Source: Gracilaria gracilis (Eukaryota > Rhodophyta > Florideophyceae > Gracilariales > Gracilariaceae). Taken from it: a stretch of DNA of 64,000 nucleotides. Position numbers and translations under genes: made by a program. The stretch lies in NCBI GenBank assembly GCA_030374805.1, contig JARGSG010000027.1:372001-436000 (forward strand). The letters are read 5' to 3'. Below are positions 45,382 through 54,849 of this stretch, in pieces (position 1 is the stretch's first letter; each line of letters opens with the position of its first letter). A model generated the notes under the pieces. It did no database searches. It saw only the letters and a list, made by a program, of their open reading frames with translations, and had not been told where the DNA came from.

Positions 45382-45922
45382 TGAGGTATAAACCCAAGGG
45401 GCATAAATATCCAGTAACTCGGAGCTAGGAAGTGCTCGTGGTGCTCAACCTAGGAGGGGAAATAAAGAGAAAATCCTATAAAGTGTGGCAGCACCAGCCA
45501 CTGCTAGGCGCAATGCGCTTAGTCTGCTGACCTTACCCGAGTTGTTAGAATGCAGGCTGCAGCGCCGAAGAAGCGGTATATCCTCTAGGATACGACACTA
45601 CCCTGCGAGGTTGACTGTAGAAACCAAACAGGTTTATTGTAGCGTAGTAGGTGTTTGAATTTGCCAGGAAGGTCGCGAAGCTCCCACTCGGTGGTTATAC
45701 CGGGTGGGGTGACCAGCACGACGCGGCTGGGGTGCCTCGTGGGCTGCCGGGAGACGCATCCGAGGTGCATTGCCTCTGGCGCCCGTATTTCTTTAATTAA
45801 AAATTAAAACTATTATACATAATACCAAATTAGTACACCACCGCCAGGTGCTCTTACAGTGCCTCCCATGTAGCTGTAACGTACGCCAGCCCATACCACT
45901 TGGTTCAGCTGGCTATACTACA
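45382..45922 (-). repeat. element A 5' LTR (right copy)
   Basis: Partner of 19314-19855, TG...CA. On the coding strand it is followed after three bases by a primer-binding-site-like stretch (core GTCTCCCGACCTAGAA, 45361-45376) that is shared, with one mismatch, with element B. Confidence 0.85.
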
Positions 45923-46539
45923 CTGGGTTCATCCGAGAATTTGCACTGCAGCCAACTTCCCAATAGTCCAGCAAATCGGACGGCGCCACGGACACGGCAT
46001 TATCTTTCACGTTAGTGAAAGTGTACCGGGTTACCAGAACCCGGTTCAGAATTTTACTTGCGCCATGCATGTAGGCTGCAAGACATTTTACTCGTATCAT
46101 GTATAAATATGACTCCCATGTTCTTCTTCAGAAACCCGTGCAGCGTTGAATCACAGCACGAACGCCCTCAACCACATCACAGACATCGTAACCGTCAAGA
46201 AGTTAATATGGACCAATTAACAGCCTCATACCTCCTTTCTTCGTACATGTAATCAGATGAGTTTGTGAAGACCTTAATAATTACCGTTGTTGCATCGAGT
46301 TCTGCGTTCGTCCATTGTGAAGACACAAATGATCAAAAGCGGAGATATAAGTGCACAAAGAAGTACTTGCGTACAGGAATACAGCATCCACGTTTTTAAG
46401 AAACAGCTTGGAAACGCTTACTGAGCTGTGGATTGAGAGCACGAGTTTGTCGTCCCTCTTAGTATACCGCGGTCTTTTTCTATTGCAGAGGTTCTACTTT
46501 TGTTCACAAAATTCTCGAGCAAAGTAAAGAATGGATCTC
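45923..46539. other. intergenic; two adjacent stem-loops
   Basis: It begins with the right-hand copy of element A's target duplication. No gene recognised. Two hairpins lie at 46004-46045. Confidence 0.4.
46004..46045. repeat. two adjacent stem-loops
   Basis: CTTTCAC-GTTA-GTGAAAG (46004-46021), then after three bases ACCGGGTT-ACCAG-AACCCGGT (46025-46045). Both stems are perfect. Confidence 0.85.
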
Positions 46540-47063
46540 TATTTCGTAAACGAAGCACCAAAAAAGACAGACACGCGATGCTTTCTTCGGCAGATGTACT
46601 TGGACTTACATTGTGGTATCTTCGATTCGGAGATGGTATGTACTAACTGTGTCCAATCTTCGGTATGACCCCAACTTCTATTTCTGAATGGTTGGACTTC
46701 GGTCTACAAGTACTGTATCTTTTTGTTTCCGACAGTAGCAATGCAGTGTTTCGAATTGAATGGGCTTCGGTTAAGGAAGTGAGAGAATCTGCAGACCTGC
46801 TAGAGCGCCATCGCCCCCTTGGGTTCGCGTTGCGAGGTATCTTTGCCGTCACTGATGGTTTCAGAATGAAAGTGTGCTCCTTTGAAGATCTGGATCTACA
46901 GAATGCATACTTCAATGCCTACAACCAGAAAGCTGAAATCACAAACCTTCTGGTATGGAACTCTAAAGGCGAGATCGTTTATGCTGCGGTTAACTTTCCG
47001 GGGAGCTGGAGCAACAGCACTCTCTTTCATTTGATGTTCTGCAAGCTGAAGAACACTTCTTGA
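46540..47063 (+). pseudogene. PIF/Harbinger transposase fragment (DDE_Tnp_4)
   Basis: Plus-strand sequence reads LTLWYLRFGDGM and, in the next frame, IFGMTPTSISEWLDFGLQVL, matching the N-terminal helical region of Harbinger transposases. The start of the catalytic core follows: GIFAVTDGFRMKVCSFEDLD, then LQNAYFNAYNQKAEITNLLV and GEIVYAAVNFPGSWSNSTLF. The first catalytic Asp (VTDG) is present. At the usual second-Asp position the GSWxD motif reads GSWSN. The protein ends shortly after, so the last third of the domain is lost. There is at least one frameshift near 46650. TIRs and a three-base target duplication were not found. Confidence 0.72.
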
Positions 47064-47689
47064 CATGCGGTTGATGCTGTCGCACAAATTCCCCTTACGT
47101 CTACGCGAAGGCGATTCCAAAGCGAGAAAAGGTCTTTTCTTCTTTCCGGATGGTTGTCGTTGTACAGTGTTCTCATTATGTCCGGTCCCCTCTTGCATAC
47201 TTTCTACTTCAGCTTCAGAGTCAGTCTGTGGCTCTTTGTCTTCCGTCAGGTTGCTGTTAAACACTCTAGAGTGATAATGGTTCAGAATCTCATTATGAAT
47301 TCCTTTGCTCGAATAACCTCTGGTGGGCATGTAGAATCACCTGTCTTTTTGGGATAGCACAGAAGTTTATCGAATTTATGATGTAAACTTTGTTGTGATC
47401 GTTTGGGACGTAGGTTTTTTTCGGCGTGGTTGTTATATTGAGACGTCACCCGTGCCCAGTGATTGGAACCAATTAGTTCAGAAGCAATTGGTTCATTCAA
47501 AGCAATAAGGTCAAGAAGGTCATCAATATCTTCTGGACTGTAGTTTGCCGCGCCAAACCTTTTTCTTTTTCGCTCCTTCTTCTTCGCTTTTTGTTTTATC
47601 TGTTTACCTTTAAACTTGCTAGATCCTGAAGTTTCTTTGTCTACTGTGGGCCGCTTCCAGGATGTCTTTGTGATTTTCTTTGTGGTCAT
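46990..47689 (-). pseudogene. Myb/SANT-like (DUF6818-type) partner protein of the Harbinger element
   Basis: PIF/Harbinger elements encode a Myb/SANT-like protein that helps the transposase reach DNA and the nucleus. The minus-strand frame from 47689 has a Lys-rich leader (KQKAKKKERKRKRFGAANYS). It is followed by the DUF6818-like domain: YSPEDIDDLLDLIALNEPIA, SNHWARVTSQYNNHAEKNLR, then RPKRSQQSLHHKFDKLLCYP and KKTGDSTCPPEVIRAKE. After a frameshift near 47310 it continues as KGIHNEILNHYHSRV with an acidic linker and a C-terminal helix (RMSRSVLQLAEHQMKESAV). It is convergent with the transposase fragment, and the two ends overlap. Confidence 0.65.
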
Positions 47690-48245
47690 AAGCTCTTTTT
47701 GATGAAGTCTACTGTTGGTTGTTGTAGTTGACCGGTCAATGGAGTTGTTCGTTTCTGTTTCTCTGCCTGTCCGCTGTTTTCTACCATACTGTGTTGCTGA
47801 GCCTGGATGTTTATCATCCTTCTTTTAGAGGTCATGAATTGCAATTCGTGTTTTATGCATATTCAGACGTATTCGACTAGATTGATGAATTGAACTTGGG
47901 TTCTTAGAGGCGCTCATGGATCATCTGACCGAAACTATTCTGCATCCTAGTTCTGCAGCGGCCACAAAACAGAACGTTGTTTATATCGCATACTTGCAAA
48001 ACACTGGCTTGCATAATTCTTGCACTTCCGTGCAAGTTGTCTGAAAGCCAGTGGTTTGCCTTAGGTTGTTTCACTTGTAGTACTAATTACAATGTACTTT
48101 TTCGGATGTACCCACTGGGGGGGAGCACTGACTCACAAGAGTGGGGTGACTATTCCCGTAATGATTGGGTCAACCTGAAGATAAGGTCGAAGCAGCATGT
48201 GCCGTATGACGGAAGTAATAATAGTAATAATAGTTTGAAACGGCC
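47690..48245. other. no gene seen
   Basis: Upstream region of the SANT-like gene and non-coding sequence. An A/T-rich GTAATAATAGTAATAATAG microsatellite stretch lies at about 48213-48231. Confidence 0.4.
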
Positions 48246-50163
48246 GTGGCGACGGAAAAGCACTTCTCAATGATAGAGGCGGATGACCAACCCAGAGCAA
48301 TGACGAGATTTCCTGCAAAGATGCTGTTCCGAGCGTGCGCGGCAAGAAAGTCAAAGCCAAGGTTCTCCTTGGAGGTCTATCTACTCACCCGTACAGTGGC
48401 AGGGGTCCCGCCACTATATATACGGGTACAGGAAATCCCCCTAAAATATCTAAATACTCCGCCATTGCTGGCCCTCACATTACATGTGTCCAACCAACTG
48501 TCCTTGCCGCGGCGCAGTCGCTACCTGCTGCCTTGCACGCACACGTGTGCAACTGACAAAAGTAATGTTTCGGTCCGGACACCCGGTCAAACTCAGAGTG
48601 CATGTTGCTCTACATCTCTCCCTCTTCAGGGTGAAACACCCGAGAGTCTCTGCAGATTCCGTCCGGACATGAGCGGCTTTAAGTCCACCCCTGGCTTCGG
48701 GCAAGCCGATAACGCATCGGAAGCCAACACACGAGCAATCTTCCTCCTGTCCTCTTCCTTGACCTCCGGCGCACAACCGAACAGTGACGCGCACACCACC
48801 CATGTGGGGTCACCGCATTTCTTACCGAGAACTCCGTTCTCCGCCGGCGAAGCCAGACAATCGATTGGAACAGGTACTGTTCCTGTGTGGGACTGGTTCA
48901 ACGCTCCGGTGGCCGATATTCCGGGTGGCTGGCCGGCGCCAGGCGCATTGCGCACTCGATATCCTCAGCAGCACAGCTCTATCCTCGCCCAGGCTCCCTG
49001 GTTCGACGCGGATGGTGTCCGGAATCACAAACTCGTGGAATCGAATGCAATCAAAGTTGTGCTTCTTAAGGGACTCCCGGTGGGTGTTGTCCGGTCCTGG
49101 GACTGGCTCGCACGAATCGCCATGCACCCACGTTGCCTGTTCGTAGGCCGAAACGAGAGGTAAAGCTTCGCGCGTAACGAAATAGCCCGCATCGGGTATG
49201 CGCGCCACTTCAAGGCGCCGAACACATACTCCGTTCCGCCCAGGTATGGGTTCGATGTTGCCCGATATCGCACATTCGGGGAGGTGGCATATGGCAACCG
49301 ACTGGCGGGCACTCACGACAAAATAGACCGGTTTCCGGACGAGATCCGACCGCATCAGGACCCCATGTTGTAGGGGCGGCCCGTCCTCAGGGCTGAATTC
49401 CGGTACCGCCGGCGCTCACGCTCCATTTTCCACGAGAATCTTCGTTTCGAGAGGAATTGGCGATCCCGATTCAGGAGTCTGGTGCCGTACCAATGTTCTG
49501 ACACTGAACGGATTGCGAATCGTTCACGCAGTGGGCGCTATGTACCTCTCCCACCTTTCTGAGCTGAAGTCGATATGCCACCAGGTTGCTACATAAAGCT
49601 CCCGCCGAGTGTAACCTACATCAGGTCCTGCTTGACGCAGACCCGTCAAACGGGCTTTGGAGCATCTTTGCCACCAAATGGTGCGTCCGTGTCGCGGCGT
49701 TTCTTTTGTGGGAGGTGTACGACGCGTTTTGCCTGTGGCGTGTGCCCCATGTTCTCCGGGAATCCATCCGGCATTTAGACCTGACCGAGGTACTCGGTTC
49801 CGTGCGCAACGCCAGAGAAGTCGAGATGCAGGTGAACACTGTTGCCCAGATCGACTGGCCTTCCGTTCCTGTAAGTCAGGTATCCAAAGAAATTCGGCGT
49901 CCGAACGATTGGTCACCCGCGCGCAACACAAGCGCCGGCGACTTTGTGTACTTTGACTCATGAGATTGGGAGGTTATCACAGCCACGGAAGCAAGAATGC
50001 GACGTCGTCAAGAACGGACCATCCCCGAAGATCACCCTCGCGGGTTTTTGTACGTCGACGACGAAGGCGGCGAGCCCGATGACGCGGGAAGCCCAATGAA
50101 TCAGGGAGAAGAAGAGCCCATCGATGAAATAGATATTACTACAGATGTCAGTGCTCGAGGTTA
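48246..50163 (+). pseudogene. decayed plus-strand coding region, unknown family
   Basis: It opens with a frame of 305 codons (48246-49163). The first half is low-quality, but from about 48880 the sequence looks protein-like (VPVWDWFNAPVADIPGGWPA, AIKVVLLKGLPVGVVRSWDW). It continues in another frame from about 49170 (PPRYGFDVARYRTFGEVAYG) and then 49586-49963 (LLDADPSNGLWSIFATKWCV, LTEVLGSVRNAREVEMQVNT). It ends in an acidic tail to 50163 (EDHPRGFLYVDDEGGEPDDA). There are at least three breaks. The Trp-rich composition and the pattern around LDADPSNGLWSIFA loosely recall element A's antisense ORF 1 near its C-terminus; this is by eye and weak. No known domain. Confidence 0.35.
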
Positions 50164-50733
50164 GTGCGAATTCTCACCCCGTTGCTTCTTGGAGTCCGCC
50201 TGTGGCGGCGATCCGTAACAATGGCGGCACATCACACCGCACACTGCGATGATCCGTGATTCATTGCGAGGCGGGAAACTGTTTTCCTTCTTGGCCATCA
50301 AATCCGACATGGCCTGATGATGCGGCTTGTGCCGCACGTGTGTTCCTACGGGTCACTTCTGTTCTTTTTTCTCTGTGTAGTGGGTTCCGCATCCGCGTCC
50401 GAATGGACCGCGTGGTGCAGCACGTCCGAACAAAACGGTTCTTGCTCAATGTTTGTCAGTTGGTCATCCCACTTGGGCGTTATCGAGTGTCACCGGTATC
50501 GGCGTCCACGATCGGCGGTGGTACTGTAGCACCTTTTAGCGCCGTAAGTGCTCAATTGGCTCATGAATATCCTCTGATGAGGCATAGCCGTACCAACGGA
50601 TTCGATAGAGTAATTCCCCATCCGGGGCGTAGCCGTGACTGACAATACGATCCACAATATATTCGCCTTCGGGAACGTCCCGTGCATCTTGGGGCTTAAT
50701 TGTATTGTTCCCGATAGACGCCTCTGATTGTTG
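50164..50733. other. no convincing gene
   Basis: Overlapping short frames on both strands. A plus frame at 50317-50529 starts with a hydrophobic stretch but has no support. Confidence 0.3.
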
Positions 50734-51396
50734 CTAAACAGTTCGAGTTGCATAGCTCGTCCCGAGCTTTCGCCTGTGCGGCAATACTGTAGGCATAGCA
50801 AATTGTGCTTTTGTTGGAGACCAGGGCACTTCTGGGAGCGTGACGCTCCCAGATTGTGGGCGTTTCCCCCCATGCTGTTTGACTTCCACCCGACTTCTGT
50901 TTTGGGCGGCGGCTGAGGCGCGGGGCTTCGATAAGGTCGGCAGGATGAATGATGAGAAATGTTCCGCTGCGTGCGGTCTGAGCAGGTGGTCTTCCATCAC
51001 GTGCGACGGCGCCGTTTCATTATGCACGGTGCCTCTGTCCCGCTGCGGTGGCATGTCACTGAGCTCTAAGTGCGGGACGGTTGTCGTCGCATCGCGCTCA
51101 TTCTACTCTTCCGGTCATCCGGCTTTCTGCACATTACCAATTTCGGTCCTATCCCCGCGCTGCTTCTTCGCAGGCTGTGCTTCTCCCGTACGGGGAGCAC
51201 CAACTATAGAACTTCCGTGCTCGGGTCCTTTTGTTTTTTCCGGCTGTGAAACCCGTAGAGGTGTTATACCTCTTTGCGCAGCAGATTGAGTTTGCGAATC
51301 TGTCCGCGACGGCAAAAATGACGAAGAAACAGAGCTCTCCTCTTTCTTCTCAGTTGAGGCGTCGGGGCGCGATAGATTGGCCGACTTGAAATCCAA
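50734..51396 (-). pseudogene. decayed hypothetical frame, polar
   Basis: Two consecutive minus-strand frames (51115-51396, then 50734-51054) of Ser/Lys/Gln-rich, probably disordered sequence (DASTEKKEESSVSSSFLPSR, RVSQPEKTKGPEHGSS, then RDRGTVHNETAPSHVMEDHL). A break lies between them. No domain recognised. Confidence 0.25.
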
Positions 51397-51511
51397 TCAT
51401 AACATCAAGAGAGCTTCTACCATCCATCAGTCGGAGTGTTATAGCTAACCTCGTATTGGTAAGAACCGATTTTCGCATGGAACGTTCTCCCATTTCTCCA
51501 TTTTTCTTCAT

Positions 51512-52225
51512 ATGGGGGGAGAACTTTTCGCACAGTATTTAAAACACTTCTTTGGAGACTCGAAAGGCTGGTTTAAAAGAAGCTGCACTATGCTTTTGCT
51601 TAACATCTTTGAAAATTTACACCGGATGCACCACAGCCGAACGGCGTCGCGAGATAGGTTTTGCAATAGAAAAAGCCCGACAAAAGGCGTTAACTGCAGT
51701 TCGGTAGAGATCGACAAAAAAGCCTGATTTGAAGAATAAGGTGTTCCTAGATCCGCTACTTGATACGAAAATCGCCATGAAGATTGCGTTGTGTAGAGTC
51801 AAAAGACTTACGGCGGTGAAGGAAATCGTTTTCATTTCCTGTAAAACGAAGGCAAAGAGCGACAAACAAATGTGTCTTTGGGAACGCCGTTAACCGAAGC
51901 TGCATTTGGACAACATAGATGGATACAAATTGCTGTTTTGCACGTATGGCGCAACTACATTTACAAAACTTTGGCGTATGTGTGTATTGTGTGTGAAGAA
52001 AGACGATATGCACCAGCCCAGCGATATTGCGTGGTTTGTGACGGTACGGCACCATCGTACGGCGGCGGGCACCACCGTACGGGTGGCAACATTGTACGGG
52101 GGCGGCGGAATGCCGTGAAGGATATGCACATTGTGCATAGGTTTCTGGAGAGCACGGCCCGTTCAGGTGCTGAAAGGAAGGTCCAAGGGCACGCTTGGTG
52201 TTTAATTTGCAGTGAGAACGATTGA
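51512..52225 (+). pseudogene. decayed plus-strand coding region, unknown; Cys pairs at the end
   Basis: Plus-strand frames at 51512-51727 and 51872-52225. The latter ends with spaced cysteines (YVCIVCEERRY, QRYCVVCDGT, GHAWCLICSEND), which could be a zinc ribbon like those at the C-terminus of some transposases. The match is too weak to name a family. GTACGG is repeated several times at 52042-52100. Confidence 0.25.
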
Positions 52226-52262
52226 GAACTTTGAAGTATCATCGGGCTTCAAAACTATGAAT

Positions 52263-54264
52263 CAGTGCAAGACAGTGGATCAGATTTGCGCTTTAAATAA
52301 GCTCATTTTTTGCAAAAACTGGTAGCCGCACAGCATAGTTGGACTTGTGGCGGTCTTTGGAGGGTTTGAATTTAAAAACAAATCAGCGCAATCGATTGCG
52401 CGCCTTTTCTTCACCATAAAGCCATTCCTTGCATATCCCATAAACGGAAACACTTTCATCAGTGCACGAGAGCGTTGCGACGACTGCCGGAGTCAAACGT
52501 GCAACGGCCCACCACGATGGTGTCCAAACGAATTGTGGGTCCACAATTTGACGTTACAGCTCAAGCCGTTAACATCGCTACCACCGCACCGCACCAAGAG
52601 TACCTCAATTCGGAGCTGCTCAAAGCTGTACAAAGTGCCGTACACCAGCCTATAGCGTGCATTGAACCCCAAGCCGAGCCGGAAGCCAGGGCGACCGCCG
52701 ATATTCTCAACAGAAGAGGAACAGATTTTTGTCCAGAGTGCACTGCACTTCTCCCGTAATGGGACTCTGTTGTCTCGTTCCTGTTTCACCGATTTGGTAA
52801 GGATCTGTGTCAAATCCTTACCCCTCGCGCGACAATTCAAGATACCATTTGCAGACGGCCGCCCAGGAGAAGGATTTCTTCGGAGGTTTATCGATCGCCA
52901 TGATACATTGTCGCTCAAACGTAGAACCAACCTCGAAAAGGCCCGACAGATTGCCATGTCTCCCACAAACTTGGCTTCAAATTACGCTCGAAAACAGCAG
53001 GCGTACAAGGAATTCAAGATTTCCCAGCCGGAACAAATCTTTAACCTTGATGAGAGCGGGTTCTCGACCCGCACAGCTTCGCGTGCGCGGTCCAAGGCTC
53101 TATTCGATAGATCTGGTAGGAGCAATTCTACAGAGCTGAAGTGGAAAGAAAATGCCCAGCATGTCACAATCATGCCAGTTGTGTCTGGCGGCGGTCGATC
53201 GTGGCGACCACTTGTTGTCTTGCCAGGAAAGAACGCGAAATACAGAACTAGGGAGGACGATACGCGAGAAACCCCAGCTGCGTTTCTTCCTCCTAATGCA
53301 CACTGTGTATACAGGGAGAAAGCAGGTGTGGTTTCGGAGATATTTTTTCAATGGGCAAAGAGCTTTGTCGAAGAAACAGCTTCTTTGCGGGCGAATCATA
53401 GGAACATCTTGCTGACAATGGACGGATATGGCGCTCATTGTACATATCGCGTTCTAAATCTCTTCAAGCAGAACAATATCGTGGCTATTGGCCTCCCGGC
53501 ACACACCAGTCATCGCACTCAGGTCTTGGATTATTCCGTGTTCTCCCCATTTAAGACTTCATTTCGAAACATGTTGAACCGTCGTGCGTACACAGGAGCA
53601 GAGGGGCAAACAAACGATATCTATACACTCTGCGAGATGCTCACGAGAGAGTATTACGACGCAGTGCGCTGTGAAAACATCGTGAACGGCTTTGCGGCTT
53701 GTGGCGTGTGGAACTATCGCAGTGGTGGAGCCGACTTTTCCGTAATTCGTGAAACCGATATAACGAATTATGAGGGGGAAGAGTCCCAAGCTGAGGCGTT
53801 TAAGTCCTACCAAAAACTGATTAAAGCGTTTGTGAAGTCCTATAATTTGCTCCGAAGCGACGGAGCAGTGGCGTAAAGCGGAACTTTGGTCACAACTGCT
53901 GGGGCCTTGTTAACAAATGATGGTATTCTGGGGACGTTGCGTTCCAAGGATATCGGAATGCGTGAGGCGGAGGAGCAGCGAACTGCACGAGCGGCTGCTG
54001 CAGTGGCGCGGAGAGCGCAGCGCGAAGCTGAAATCGCTGAAAAGCAGCGCCAGAGGCAGCTAGAAGAAGAAAGTAAACGTCTTCACATCTTTTGGCTATT
54101 ACAGCGACCTTCGCGGTCTGTGATGTTGCTTGCGACGCGATCTGAACGTCGCCGGAAAGCGCGGTTACGTGCCACAGCAGTGTCAACGGTTAGCCTCACA
54201 ATGTAGCTGTTGTCGTGGGTTCGAATAAAAAGGAGAATCAAATTTGATCCACAATATTGCAGTG
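52263..54264 (+). mobile_element. DDE_1 (pogo/jerky-like) DNA transposon, 2.0 kb
   Basis: Inverted ends were found by eye: CAGTGCAAGACAGTGGATCA plus GATTTG at 52263, and, reading inward from 54264, CACTGCAATATTGTGGATCA plus AATTTG. About 20 of 26 positions match. AT flanks both sides, but a TA duplication is not evident. A further copy of the TTTGATCCA block lies at 54420-54430, outside the right end, so the true border may be longer. The transposase gene fills the interior. Confidence 0.6.
52475..54206 (+). pseudogene. DDE_1 transposase, nearly whole
   Basis: Main frame 52662-53876 (404 codons), continuing in the same frame past one in-frame TAA (53874-53876) to 54206. Domains: a GRPP-type linker (RKPGRPPIFSTEEEQIF); a CENP-B/psq-like helix-turn-helix region to about residue 85 (DGRPGEGFLRRFIDRHDTLS); then the DDE_1 catalytic core with all three acidic positions visible, in EQIFNLDESGFSTR, NILLTMDGYGAHCTYRVLN and SHRTQVLDYSVFSPFKTSF. 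The tail beyond the stop is a charged coiled coil (AEIAEKQRQRQLEEESKR). The N-terminal helix (YLNSELLKAVQSAVHQP) lies in another frame at 52475-52655, so there is one frameshift plus one stop. There is no ATG at the main frame's beginning. Confidence 0.8.
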
Positions 54265-54849
54265 ATTGGGCTCCAAAAGGTTACGCGCATATAGAGTTTG
54301 TTTTATGCCTTTCTCTTCGTAGAGCCAGTATCGTTTCAAACCGAGTGCGCTAATGAAACTTTGGGTTTGGTGTAATATTGGGAAACTATATTTGAAGAAA
54401 ATTGGGTTAAAAGTTCACTTTTGATCCATATTATGGCATAATCTGATAGTTCTCGTACTTTTTTGTCCCATTCATGAATTCAAGAACGGGCCTAGGCCAT
54501 ACAGAATCTTATTCAGGCTACCTGACAATGCACTGTTGCGTCCATTTTATGGATTTCGGGGACCGTTATGTCTCAAATATACCACAGATTTGATACGAAT
54601 GGTAGATAGAAAAGCTATTCTTGAAGTTTGGCGAGAATTAGAGAAGTTTTTGGTATATTTCTCGATAAATCTTAGTTTTTAATTCATTTTAAGGTACACT
54701 CTGATATATATGCTATCCAACCGCCCGAAAAGAACAGAAATTCATTCACTCAAGCAAGTATATTTAACCAGACTCTCACGAATCACGTACATCCTCAATG
54801 TCTTCGCCACAGTCTACCGGCAAATCAAGTTTGAGGTATCTAGCCGAGC
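54265..54849. other. no gene seen
   Basis: AT-rich non-coding sequence between the DDE_1 element and the CHAT pseudogene. Confidence 0.4.

Larger units (their letters stand above)
19314..45922 (-). mobile_element. element A: Ty3/gypsy LTR retrotransposon fossil, split by element B
   Basis: Direct repeats of about 542 bp bound the element (19314-19855 and 45382-45922). The 5-mer CTGGG lies immediately outside both (19309-19313 and 45923-45927), a perfect target-site duplication. The coding strand is minus: gag begins to the left of the right-hand (5') LTR and is followed leftward by gag, protease, reverse transcriptase, RNase H and integrase, with the 3' LTR at 19314. Element B (28505-44461) splits the gag region. 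Without B, element A is about 10.7 kb. The LTRs are roughly 85% identical by eye, so it is old. It is broken in many places (about ten or more). Confidence 0.85.

Noticed and set aside
51512-52225. PiggyBac-type transposase based on terminal Cys pairs
   Set aside because: Cys spacing alone is insufficient and no catalytic block was seen.
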